Notes under the pieces: generated by a model
What the model saw: only the letters and a program-made list of their open reading frames with translations
Told to the model about the DNA's origin: nothing
Databases searched by the model: none
Made by a program: the position numbers and the translations under genes
Source: Prevotellaceae bacterium
Lineage (GTDB): Bacteria > Bacteroidota > Bacteroidia > Bacteroidales > Bacteroidaceae
Reading direction: 5' to 3'
DNA: 18,476 nt
NCBI GenBank assembly: GCA_905371275.1
Contig: CAJPLH010000019.1
Span: 1 to 18,476, forward strand
In this document: positions 1 through 6,989 of the stretch, piece after piece
Position numbering within the stretch: the stretch's first letter is position 1
Layout of the letters: each line of letters opens with the position of its first letter

Positions 1-870
1 TTCCACCACAAAAATAAGAACTTTGGAGCTTACACACAAATTTTGGACACTATCAAAACTTGCAATATAAATGGAAGAATGAGCGATGCAGAAATGATTA
101 CCATTCTTGTCTTGTTCCACAGCAATACGTTTCGCAATTTCAAACATTTCTATCTCTTCTACGTCTGTCGAGAACTAAAAGAAGAGTTCCCTAACCTACT
201 TTCGTATACCCGATTTGTGGAACGTATGCCACGAGTGGCGGTTCCACTTTTGCTCTTCCTTAAACTAGCTTTGATGGGAGAATGTACGGGAATTACTTTT
301 ATCGATTCAACGCGTATTCCGGTGTGTGAAAACAAACGTGTGTACTCTAATTGTGTCTTCAAAGGCTATGCTCACAATGGGAAAAGTACGATGAGCTGGT
401 ACTATGGATTTAAGCTGCCTCTGTTGTGTAATGAACGAGGAGAATTGCTTAACTTTGCGCTCACCAAAGCCAATGTGAATGATCGTAATCCAGAGGTATT
501 CAATAACTTAACTAAGGATTTATTCGGGAAATCGTATGCCGATAAAGGTTATATTTCTCAATCACTTTTTGCCTCTCTCTTCGATAGGGGAGTTCATATC
601 GTCACGGGAATTCGCACTAATATGAAGAACCGCTTAATGGATGTGTACGACAAAATTATGCTCCGTAAAAGGAGTATTATTGAGACCATCAACGATATGC
701 TCAAGAACGTGGCACAGATAGTTCATACCCGCCACAGAAGTGTTTCAAACTTTATTGTCAACCTTTTGGCTGGAATGGCGGCTTATGCTTTCTATGATAC
801 AAAACCCTCTATCAATATGGAGTTTGAGATGGAGGGAGAAGCAGAGGTGAAGCAGCTCACACTTTTCTAA
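1..870 (+). CDS. IS982-family transposase, 5' end cut by window edge
   Basis: DDE transposase of the IS982 family, which moves its own insertion sequence. The frame is open from base 1, so the true start lies outside the window; the first start-like codon is a TTG at 43, which I do not believe is used because family similarity seems to continue upstream of it. Visible catalytic blocks are FIDSTRIPVC (first Asp), YADKGYIS (second Asp) and LRKRSIIETINDMLKN (Glu), in the order and spacing expected of IS982. The stretch GRMSDAEMITILVLFHSN is the usual N-terminal block, so only about 20 residues are missing. There are no internal stops, so the copy may be functional if its left end is intact. It lies directly left of the decayed integrase region. 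Confidence 0.88.
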   Translation, partial: FHHKNKNFGAYTQILDTIKTCNINGRMSDAEMITILVLFHSNTFRNFKHFYLFYVCRELKEEFPNLLSYTRFVERMPRVAVPLLLFLKLALMGECTGITFIDSTRIPVCENKRVYSNCVFKGYAHNGKSTMSWYYGFKLPLLCNERGELLNFALTKANVNDRNPEVFNNLTKDLFGKSYADKGYISQSLFASLFDRGVHIVTGIRTNMKNRLMDVYDKIMLRKRSIIETINDMLKNVAQIVHTRHRSVSNFIVNLLAGMAAYAFYDTKPSINMEFEMEGEAEVKQLTLF

Positions 871-960
871 ACCTATTTGCGTGAAACAATGTATCTTCGG
901 CCTACAACTAGGTCGAAAGAATCGTTGTGGGCTATAACCTGATTAAAAAGGAGGTTACCT
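1..960 (+). mobile_element. IS982-type insertion sequence, right part only
   Basis: This is the transposase reading frame plus the noncoding tail after it. The right end cannot be placed exactly because the left terminal repeat is outside the window. The tail at 871-960 contains an imperfect inverted repeat (TAACCT at 937-942 and AGGTTA near 952-957) that could be a small hairpin near the IS end. The right boundary given is approximate and lies before the 32-bp repeat that starts at 977. Confidence 0.55.
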
Positions 961-976
961 AAAACCGAATTGGGGT

Positions 977-1008
977 CGAAAAATAAATTTGGCCGTTAAA
1001 CTAGGGTT
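977..1008 (+). repeat. 32-bp inverted repeat, left copy
   Basis: This matches the reverse complement of 4243-4274 at 31 of 32 positions; the only mismatch is A at 1003. It contains TAAATTTG (983-990), which fits the Bacteroidetes -7 promoter consensus TAnnTTTG. Its right end overlaps the first recognisable integrase codons (Thr-Arg-Val-Lys), where the normal N-terminus of the integrase is missing. Confidence 0.9.
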
Positions 1009-2130
1009 AAGGCGGACGGCACAACGGCAATCCTTTGCCGTATCACCATAGACGGAACGAACGTAGTGATAACCACAGGGGAAAGTGTCGTTCCGCGCTA
1101 TTGGAGCGTGAAGCGAGGGGAAACAACGGACAAGAAGACCAACCAACGCCTGCAAACCTTTCGGGAGGAAATCGAACAAGGGTACAATACCTTGCTCTAC
1201 AAATACGGAGCAGTGAGTGCCGAGCTTCTGAAGAGCTGCCTGCAAGGCATTGGGAGAACTCCAACGACACTTCTTGCCCTTAGTGGGGAAGAACTCAATG
1301 CCCAACGAGAAAGCAAGAGTGAGGGAACGTATAGTAACAATCGAGGTTCTGACAGGTAACTTAACGCCTTTGTGCGAAGTCGTGGCGAGGAGGATATTTC
1401 CCTAACGGCTCTTGCGATAGATTTCTTTGATGATTATCGTTTCTATTTGAAGAAGGTGGGCTATGCCCTTGCAACCATAAATATGCATTTGTGTTGGTTG
1501 AGTCTGTTGATGTACCGAGCCGTCAGTCAGGAAACTATACGCTTCAATCCGTTTGAAGAGGTGAAGTACGAAGTCGTGGAGCGCAAGCCTCGTTTCCTGA
1601 GCAAGGGCGATGTGGCAAAGCTCTTGGCATTCCCGTTGCAGGAGGAAGAGGCGGAACTGAGCCGAAGAATGTTTCTTTTCTCTGTCTTTACTGGTTTGTC
1701 ATTTGCTGACTTGCAGAGCCTTCTAGCTTCGCAAATCGAAACGAACAACGAGGGGAAGCGGTATATCCGCAAAGCAAGACAGAAAACGGAAGTGGAGAGT
1801 TTGATAGCCCTGCATCCCATGGAGGAGCTGATATTTTCGCTTTACACGAAGGAGAATAGCAAGGAAGATTACAAGATATTCCCCGATACGATGAGCAAGG
1901 GCAAATTACTTACCCATCTCAAAGCCGTAGGCTTGGCGTGTGGAATTCATACTCCGCTGGGCTACCACATTGGACGACATAGTTTCGGTACGCTGGCCTT
2001 GGAGGCAGGCATTCCGATAGAGAGCATCGCCAAGATGATGGAACATTCGTCCATTGCCAGCATGCAGATCTACGCCCAGATCACCGACCAAAAGATTGCA
2101 AGGGGTATGGACAGGTTGATGCAACAATGA
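1000..2130 (+). pseudogene. Tyrosine recombinase (IntDOT-like integrase), broken by one in-frame stop and lacking its N-terminus
   Basis: Site-specific recombinase of the Bacteroidetes transposon integrase type. One reading frame runs from 1000 to the stop at 2128-2130 and is interrupted only by TAA at 1357-1359; a TAY tyrosine codon there would restore a normal join (DR-Y-LNAFVRSRGEED). The N-terminal part (KADGTTAILCRITIDG, then the YWSVKRG block) is the usual SAM-like arm-binding region, but about 10 residues and the start codon are gone: TAA at 997 precedes it directly. The catalytic domain is complete. Counting from GTG 1372, Ser110 sits at the Arg I position (FTGLSFADL) as in IntDOT, followed by Lys138, His199-x-x-Arg202-His203, His225 and nucleophile Tyr234. 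A C-terminal fragment of 252 aa could start at GTG 1372 but would lack the DNA-binding arm. Probably inactive. Confidence 0.85.
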
Positions 2131-2151
2131 GAGTAGATAACTTGAATATAA

Positions 2152-2188
2152 AAAAGAGCTTGCTCCATTAACTGAAACAAGCTCTTTT
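2152..2188. terminator. Bidirectional intrinsic terminator between convergent genes
   Basis: An 11-bp perfect stem, AAAAGAGCTTG (2152-2162) with CAAGCTCTTTT (2178-2188), encloses a 15-nt loop. The A-rich left arm and T-rich right arm let it work in both directions. It lies between the integrase (plus) and the AbiGi-like gene (minus), which converge here. Confidence 0.8.
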
Positions 2189-2265
2189 CTATCGTTAGAT
2201 ACTGATATATCAAATTCTTCGTTCCTATTTGTTATTACATAAATGCCTTTCAGTAGCTATGTTGC

Positions 2266-2901
2266 TTATATACTCAAATTATGTACAGGCCATAGCTTCT
2301 CGATTATCTTGTAATTATCCATAAGCAAAAATTTATCCCGACCTATACTATCTTTTAATTCTTTGGGAAACTTTGCCATGTCTTCGTACTTCTCTAAGAT
2401 GATGAACTCAATTTGATCATACTCAAATGGGAAGTCATGCGGGACACGCCACTCTCTTTCATGTGTATAATCACAGGTCCGGAATTCCTTTTTGGCTTTT
2501 ATTGATTTTGATCTATAGCTAGGCCAAAAAGGCGTTACAAAAGGATGAAGATGTTCATGCCACTGTTGTTTTTCATATTGGTCAGCTCTAACATAATAAA
2601 CAGGACTTCCATTTCTTGAAAAAACAAACTGTTTAGAAAATCCGATGCCATACGAAGAATATGACTTGGTATGGTCTATCAGACTAGACCAAGGACACTC
2701 TGTAAGGCATACGCAATGGCAATTTGTCCAAGGCATAGTTGAAGCCATTATCTTTTTGTCAGTAAGTATACTAATTAGTCTTGTCAGTGCCATCCCTTTT
2801 GCTTTATCTCTAATCGGATTATTAGGGTCTTTTACTCCACATGGCCTACTATTCTTTGTGAAATGCACAAGGTAATTTGAGAAATCAGGTCTATTATTCA
2901 T
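2266..2901 (-). CDS. AbiGi/DUF2971-like protein, possible phage-defence gene
   Basis: A 211-aa protein with no signal peptide or membrane segment. The blocks LVHFTKN near the N-terminus, VCLTECPWSSL (about 63-73), YGIGFSK (about 84-90) and THEREWRVP (about 145-153) match the pattern I associate with the AbiGi antitoxin-like and DUF2971 families, which are suspected to share the ADP-ribosyltransferase fold with DarT-type toxins. The family call is from memory of the pattern and the enzymatic role is inference; I see no proof of catalytic residues beyond the HFT and EREW blocks. The ATG at 2901 is the first Met in frame. It is the only non-recombination gene in the element, so it is the likely cargo. 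No partner toxin or antitoxin gene is adjacent. It could also be an orphan of unrelated function. Confidence 0.5.
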   Translation of the reverse strand: MNNRPDFSNYLVHFTKNSRPCGVKDPNNPIRDKAKGMALTRLISILTDKKIMASTMPWTNCHCVCLTECPWSSLIDHTKSYSSYGIGFSKQFVFSRNGSPVYYVRADQYEKQQWHEHLHPFVTPFWPSYRSKSIKAKKEFRTCDYTHEREWRVPHDFPFEYDQIEFIILEKYEDMAKFPKELKDSIGRDKFLLMDNYKIIEKLWPVHNLSI

Positions 2902-2960
2902 TGTCTTTGTATATTCGCCTTATTGAACATATTCTGTGTGATAATCTATTTGGGTTAAGC

Positions 2961-3434
2961 TTAAAGTCCGTCGTCTTCGTTTGAGCCACCACCTTTATTA
3001 GGTTGTGGAGTAGGCTTTTTTGAGTCTTTCTTGGGCTTAGCTACTGTCTGTTCGTAAGTCACATCGGTAAGAGTAAAATATTTCTTTGAAGGACTGAGGC
3101 GAACAACTGGTTTTTCGATGTGCTTCTGCACGTTGAAAACCTCGCCTTGTGGCACTATCTTACTTTTGAACGATGGACTCAGTGTACCCAAATCTCCGAA
3201 CTCCACAATATCGCCGTTCGCTACAATATCACGTGCAATTTCAGTGGCGTAGTTCAATACAGCTTCCACTTCTTGACGGTTAAATGTGGTAGACTTTGCC
3301 ACACGTTCGCAGAAACTGCGGAAGTCTACACGATGTCTGCCCGTAGGTTGGGCAACTTGTACGATCTTTCCTGCCTGAGGACCGACATTCATCTTGCGTT
3401 CCATAAGAACGAATTGCAAAGGTTTATTTGCCAT
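2961..3434 (-). CDS. HU-HIG-type histone-like DNA-binding protein
   Basis: A 157-aa protein. Residues about 35-115 carry the HU/IHF-like core: FRSFCERVAKSTTFNRQEV (helices 1-2), then AVLNYATEIARDIVANGDIVEFGDLGTL in blocks typical of HU family members of Bacteroidetes, then the strand region leading to VVRLSPSKKYF. The N-terminus (about 30 residues) and the Lys/Pro/Asn-rich tail (TVAKPKKDSKKPTPQPNKG) are extensions over classical 90-aa HU, which fits the HU-HIG group. Such proteins are common in Bacteroidetes chromosomes and mobile elements, where they may act as architectural factors for recombination; IntDOT-type systems need a host bending protein. A -7-like TACATTTG on the minus strand lies 84 bp upstream and a terminator separates it from the HTH gene before it, so it is probably its own transcript. 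Confidence 0.8.
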   Translation of the reverse strand: MANKPLQFVLMERKMNVGPQAGKIVQVAQPTGRHRVDFRSFCERVAKSTTFNRQEVEAVLNYATEIARDIVANGDIVEFGDLGTLSPSFKSKIVPQGEVFNVQKHIEKPVVRLSPSKKYFTLTDVTYEQTVAKPKKDSKKPTPQPNKGGGSNEDDGL

Positions 3435-3517
3435 AATTCAATAGTGTTTCCTCCTTTGTATTCTCTCTCGAAGTCGGAGGATTTCGCTCACGGGAGAGAT
3501 TTCTTGAACCAATAACG

Positions 3518-3525
3518 CAAATGTA
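3518..3525 (-). promoter_or_regulatory. Possible -7 promoter element of the HU-HIG gene
   Basis: The minus strand reads TACATTTG, matching TAnnTTTG. No good TTTG is found 19-21 nt further upstream, so the match is half a promoter only. It lies just downstream of a terminator and about 84 nt before the HU-HIG start. Confidence 0.4.
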
Positions 3526-3562
3526 CTTGATTTATTGCGAAAAGATAGCGAATAATCAGCAA

Positions 3563-3598
3563 AAAGATACCGAGCGATGGCGAGACTGCTCGGTATCC
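3563..3598 (-). terminator. Intrinsic terminator of the HTH gene pair
   Basis: A 10-bp perfect stem, GATACCGAGC (3567-3576) with GCTCGGTATC (3589-3598), has a 12-nt loop. On the minus strand it is followed directly by TTTTTGC. It lies about 70 bp after the stop of the excisionase-like gene. Confidence 0.8.
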
Positions 3599-3669
3599 TT
3601 TGGATGACCATTCGGCAGGCTCTTTCTGTGTGGTTGCTAAACGGTAGGAAAACGCTTCTTGCAAATGCT

Positions 3670-3963
3670 TTATCTCCGATAGTTCTCTTGCAGTAGTCGG
3701 TTGATGTCGGAGAGGCGATAGAGTATTTTCCCTGCGATTTGGGTGTAAGGAATAATTCCCTTGTCCCGATAGTCTTGCAAGGTGCGAGGGCTGATGAAAA
3801 GATGTTCGCAAATCTCTTTCCCAATAAGGTAGATTTCTCCCCCGAAGAGTGGATGGTGCGCTTGGGCAATCTCCCGAATATGCTTGCTTACTTCTTGAAT
3901 GCCCGAAATGAGCTGTTTCATTTCGGGCGTTTCTCTGTTTACAATCTCGTGTTCCATAGTCAT
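3670..3963 (-). CDS. Excisionase-like helix-turn-helix protein
   Basis: A 97-aa small DNA-binding protein. The C-terminal half has the winged-helix HTH pattern of the MerR/excisionase (HTH_17) group: YLIGKEICEHLFISPRTLQDYRDKG, then IPYTQIAGKILYRLSDINRLL. The N-terminal half is a helical extension. In Bacteroidetes integrative elements such genes occur in pairs near the integrase and act as excisionases or regulators of excision. The start codon ATG at 3963 overlaps the stop of the upstream HTH pseudogene as ATGA, so the two were translationally coupled. The frameshift in that partner may lower its expression. A terminator follows at 3563-3598. Confidence 0.75.
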   Translation of the reverse strand: MTMEHEIVNRETPEMKQLISGIQEVSKHIREIAQAHHPLFGGEIYLIGKEICEHLFISPRTLQDYRDKGIIPYTQIAGKILYRLSDINRLLQENYRR

Positions 3964-4239
3964 TGTATTTTTCGGCTCGACTTTTCAAGGAGTTCTCCCA
4001 CATCCTCACGTTTGTAATAACATTTATGCCCGATATGGATAAAGGGTAGCACGGAAGTATCCCGATAGTACTGGAGCGCCCCGTTTGCTGATGTTCAGGA
4101 TTCGGCACACGTCCCCGTTGTGCAACAGGTCAGGGACTTCGGGTTTCGTGCCAAACTCTTCTCTCATACAAAGAGCCAACTCTTCGATGCTCTTTTTCAA
4201 TTCCTCCCAAGCAGAGGTGTCGATGGCAGTAAATCTCAT
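3960..4239 (-). pseudogene. HTH (excisionase-like) gene broken by a +1 frameshift
   Basis: The first frame gives a 71-aa product that follows the family through DLLHNGDVCRILNISKR and then turns to nonsense. Removing one base from the GGGG run of the coding strand (4079-4082) restores RALQYYRDTSVLPFIHIGHKCYYKREDVGELLEK, the expected second half of the HTH domain, ending at TGA 3960-3962, which overlaps the next start as ATGA. The repaired length is about 92 aa, normal for the family. The start ATG at 4237-4239 lies 3 bp from the end of the right 32-bp repeat. A sequencing error in the G run, or recoding at it, is possible; a mutation is the simplest reading given the other decay here. Confidence 0.75.
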
Positions 4240-4242
4240 ATC

Positions 4243-4274
4243 AACCCAAGTTTAACGGCCAAATTTATTTTTCG
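4243..4274 (-). repeat. 32-bp inverted repeat, right copy (promoter region of the HTH gene)
   Basis: This is the reverse complement of 977-1008 with one mismatch. On the minus strand it carries TAAATTTG, a match to the -7 consensus, about 23 nt before the ATG of the HTH gene. I see no TTTG at the right distance upstream, so the -33 part is not supported. Confidence 0.85.
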
Positions 4275-4360
4275 GAAATTTCCGGGGTGTTTTTAGAGGT
4301 ATCAATTTCCTAAATCGCTCATAATTAACCATCGTATTTTTTGAAATGGGTGCAAATCTG

Positions 4361-4373
4361 ATTTGTAGGACAC
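4361..4373 (+). repeat. 13-bp direct repeat, left copy, at the IS1634-type remnant
   Basis: ATTTGTAGGACAC occurs here, 34 bp before the transposase start, and again at 5837-5849 in the last codons of the same pseudogene. Both copies read in the same direction. This is not the arrangement expected for IS termini, which are inverted. Confidence 0.7.
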
Positions 4374-4406
4374 CAGCATGTCATTTTTTTTCGTTACTTT
4401 GCACTC

Positions 4407-5854
4407 ATGCACGCAAATGTATAGACACGTTTTAACCCCGCAACCGGCAATAAGGCTCCTTATTATAGACTTAAGGAGTCATATCGCGACGTGGCTGGTC
4501 ATGTGCATTGGCTCATTTTGCTCAACATCGGTTTTGAACCGTCTCTTACGGCTGTGCAAGTGAGAAAAATCGCACTTGCATTAACGGAACGTTTTAAGAA
4601 TCGAGGCGTTAAGACCTTGTTCAACTAACCACTAGATGGCCTTTCTGAATTGGAACAAGCCAAGGCTGATGAATGGTGGCAACAGATGATTGAAGAAGGG
4701 GGAATTGATCGGTTCGACAAGAAGGAACAGAAGGCTAGAAAAGAGTCCGAATACTACATTGATGTGGATACGGCAGAGCATACGGACGCCAGAAATGTGG
4801 ATGCAGAATGGCTTTGCAAGCAAACCATTGACAAGTTGAAACTGGAAGAGTTTTTGTGCAATCAAGGATGGAGCAATCATTCCATCCACACGGCATTGTT
4901 TGCCCTTATCGTCCGAACGGTTTACGCCGTGTCTGAACGTTATTCCTAACATTATCTCCGCGACAACTCGGCTGCAGCAGAACTTTACTCAGGTTCAAAG
5001 GACTAGTTGCCAGGAATCAATTCGTTGTATAAGGTGACGGATAAGCTCTATGCCCTCAAAGAGGAAATCGAACGTCACTTATGCCACGTCACCGACGACC
5101 TTTTCAATATAGATAACAAGCTGATGCTCTTTGATTTGACCAACTTCTATTTTGAAGGCAGCAAGCGTGAGAGCAAGAAAGCAAAGTTTGGTAGATCAAA
5201 GGAAAAACTCTCTGACTGTAAACTTCTGGTACTGGCGCTCTATATCAACAAGGAGGGCTTTATTCGCGACTCCTCCATCTTGGTGGTTAACACGCCCGCC
5301 CCGCTCAGAAATACCCCTCTATCGCAAAATACTATGCCATAGAATACGTTAGAAACGCCGAGAAGCCCGAAGAGATGCAACAAGTAGCGTGGAAGATTAA
5401 AGATTTCTCCTCTCTCGAAGCAGGACACCGTGTGTATTTCTTGCGAACCAACGTAGAAAGTCTCGATGAGAAAACCATATGGGATTATTACAACCTCATA
5501 CGTGAAATTGAATGCACCAACAAGCAGTTAAAGAACGACCTCAATTTCCGTCCCATCTATCATCAAACAGATGCTCGTTGTGATGCACATCTCTTCTTTG
5601 GTTTACTAGCCTATTGGGTGGTCAATACCATCCGTTGTGCGTTAAAACGCGAAAGAGAATCTTGTTTTTGAACAGAAATTATGCGACGTATGAGTACTCA
5701 AAAGTTAGTCACCACGGAAGGCAAGAATCCCTTGGGAGATACTGTGCAGATGCGGCAATGCAGTAAGCCTTCAAAACAAGCAACAGAGATATACGACAAA
5801 TTGAGATTAAAACATGCCCCCTTCAGGAAAACAAGAATTTGTAGGACACAGTGA
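4407..5854 (+). pseudogene. IS1634-family transposase, heavily decayed
   Basis: Pieces of one DDE transposase of the IS4-superfamily IS1634 type. In the frame of ATG 4407 the protein runs through TRFNPATGNKAPYYRLKESY, DVAGHVHWLILLNIGF and FEPSLTAVQVRKIALALTER, then WWQQMIEEGG and FDLTNFYFEGSKRESKKAKF (first catalytic Asp region). In-frame stops occur at 4422 (TAG), 4626 (TAA), 4947 (TAA) and 5004 (TAG). Near 5285, after IRDSSIL, the frame is lost and about 150-200 residues of the core are deleted. The C-terminal part resumes in another frame with YAIEYVRNAEKPEEM and YFLRTNVES, then LIREIECTNKQLKNDLNFRP (Glu region), breaks at TGA 5669-5671, and continues with MRRMSTQKLVTTEGKNPLGD to the true C-terminus ICRTQ and stop at 5852-5854. 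Not functional. Confidence 0.85.
5837..5849 (+). repeat. 13-bp direct repeat, right copy
   Basis: Second ATTTGTAGGACAC, identical to 4361-4373; here it encodes the ICRT end of the IS1634-type transposase. Confidence 0.7.
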
Positions 5855-5999
5855 ACATTGTCGATGCTCAAGAACCACGATGATATCAAGAATCTGCGAT
5901 GATAAGCGTTAAAGTTGGGTTGGTTGAAATTCAATTGATTAAAGCACCCTTTCCAGGAGCATATTTGACCCTTAAGCCTATCTTCTTTGTAACGAATTC

Positions 6000-6028
6000 C
6001 ACTATAACCATCTAATGACGGATTTGGA
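6000..6028 (+). repeat. Dispersed hairpin repeat, copy A (diverged)
   Basis: CACTATAAC is shared exactly with copy D at 18286-18294, followed by CATCTAATGACGGATTTGGA where copy D has GGTCTAACGACCGAGCTGGGA. The stem is CCaTC/GAcGG with one mismatch; the second base pair is C-G here and G-C in the other copies. It lies in the 330-bp gene-poor stretch 5855-6183. Confidence 0.6.
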
Positions 6029-6047
6029 ATTATAAGTAGCACGATTA

Positions 6048-6073
6048 CGGTATAACGACCGATAGGGGCTTAA
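6048..6073 (+). repeat. Dispersed hairpin repeat, copy B
   Basis: The core CGGTATAACGACCG (6048-6061) forms a 4-bp stem extended by an A/G mismatch, followed by a GGGG and TTAA tail as in the other copies. It is 48 bp from copy A in the same orientation. The rest of 5855-6047 shows no convincing gene and is probably IS-derived debris. Confidence 0.65.
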
Positions 6074-6083
6074 TGAGCAAAAA

Positions 6084-6122
6084 AAGGGACTGCATCAAAA
6101 CATATCGTTTTGATACAGTCCC
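6084..6122 (-). terminator. Strong intrinsic terminator of dps
   Basis: GGGACTGCATCAAAAC (6086-6101) pairs with GTTTTGATACAGTCCC (6107-6122), a 16-bp stem with one mismatch and a 5-nt loop. On the minus strand it is followed by a run of seven T, so it ends transcripts from dps, whose stop lies 62 bp upstream. Confidence 0.85.
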
Positions 6123-6183
6123 ATCTCACTTCCTAATTTGCTATGAAACAGCGTTTAGCTGTAGCTTGCTTTGTAAGCGCAGA

Positions 6184-6672
6184 TTATTTGCTGCACTCCT
6201 TAGCGAGGGTTGCGGTGAGCATCCACACGAGCTTTTCTTGTTCGCGGAGGTAATCGCTCATCAACGCATTGCTAGATTCGTCACCAGCCTCATCAGCAGC
6301 AGCCATAACGGCACGTTCTTGAGCGATGAGGATCTTCACCATGTCAAGTACTTGAGTAAGGCATTCTTGACCACAGTGAACCATTTCGTTCTCCTTGATT
6401 TGAGCAACTTGGAGGTACTTGCTGGGACGGTGCTCAGGAGTTACATCGAGTTGAAGAAGACGTTCTGCGATTTCGTCAGCCTTTTCAGCTGCATCATCAT
6501 AGAGACGCTCGAATTCAGCGTGGAGAGCGTAGAAGTTAGAACCTTGAACATTCCAGTGGAAGTTGCGGAGGTTTGCGTAATATACTTGGAAGTCTGCGAG
6601 GAGAACTGCAAGTGCGTCGGCTACGGGCTGCACCTTGGCAGCATCGAGTCCAGTGTAGTTGAGATTTTTCAT
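6184..6672 (-). CDS. dps: Dps-family ferritin-like DNA-protection protein
   Basis: A 162-aa protein of normal Dps length. Dps forms a 12-subunit cage that oxidises and stores iron with hydrogen peroxide, protecting DNA from oxidative damage in the cytoplasm. The inter-subunit ferroxidase ligands are all present with the exact family spacing: His39 (NFHWNVQG), His51 (LHAEFE), Asp66 and Glu70 (KADEIAER). The N-terminus is short with a single Lys, so direct DNA binding through a basic tail is not evident. It is transcribed alone: a consensus Bacteroidetes promoter lies at 6759-6789 and a strong terminator follows. In related anaerobes dps is under OxyR control; I see no site I can defend here. 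Confidence 0.95.
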   Translation of the reverse strand: MKNLNYTGLDAAKVQPVADALAVLLADFQVYYANLRNFHWNVQGSNFYALHAEFERLYDDAAEKADEIAERLLQLDVTPEHRPSKYLQVAQIKENEMVHCGQECLTQVLDMVKILIAQERAVMAAADEAGDESSNALMSDYLREQEKLVWMLTATLAKECSK

Positions 6673-6758
6673 TGATTGTTATGTTTGTTGTTTACTTAAT
6701 GGGATGAATTCTAGAGGTTTTCGACCTTCATTTGTCGTCTTTTCCTCTGATTGCACTG

Positions 6759-6789
6759 CAAAGGTACGAGCTTTTTCTAGAGATTGCAA
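6759..6789 (-). promoter_or_regulatory. Promoter of dps (Bacteroidetes consensus)
   Basis: The minus strand reads TTGC, then 19 nt, then TACCTTTG, a close fit to TTTG-N19-TAnnTTTG. It gives an untranslated leader of about 80 nt before the dps ATG at 6672. The remaining intergenic sequence up to 6989 is AT-rich and shows no gene. Confidence 0.75.
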
Positions 6790-6989
6790 CAGATTCTCTC
6801 TTCTTTAATATAGAAAAAACTTATACAACGCTCCTATCCCTCGTATTTTCAATCAATTACACCCCACAAAATTTGAAGAGAAAAAGTGTGTGCTAATTAT
6901 CTTTCTCTAAACTTTCTGCGAATATCAGGCTTATTATGGGGCGAAATCAGCAGAAGGAGGTCGAGGAGGTTGCAGCAATGACTTATGAC

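Larger units (their letters stand above)
977..4274. mobile_element. Remnant of a small integrative/mobilizable element bounded by 32-bp inverted repeats
   Basis: The block holds a tyrosine recombinase pseudogene, an AbiGi-like cargo gene, an HU-HIG-type protein, an excisionase-like HTH gene and a frameshifted second HTH gene. Integrase plus HTH pair is the usual recombination toolkit of Bacteroides-type mobilizable and conjugative transposons. No relaxase, mobilization, primase or conjugation gene is present. The recombinase and one HTH gene are broken, so the block is probably immobile. The outer genes point inward and the first codons of both lie against the inverted repeat. The boundaries are those of the repeat; whether it marks the true element ends is not known. 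Confidence 0.5.

Noticed and set aside
935..958. Small inverted repeat after the IS982 transposase as a terminator
   Set aside because: The stem is only about 6 bp and no T run follows; it may be part of the IS end instead.
5698..6042. Open frame of 114 codons on the minus strand
   Set aside because: It is antisense to the end of the IS1634-type transposase and runs across repeat copy A; the composition is not protein-like.
6073..6675. Long open frame on the plus strand opposite dps
   Set aside because: It is a shadow of the clearly real dps gene and includes the dps terminator.
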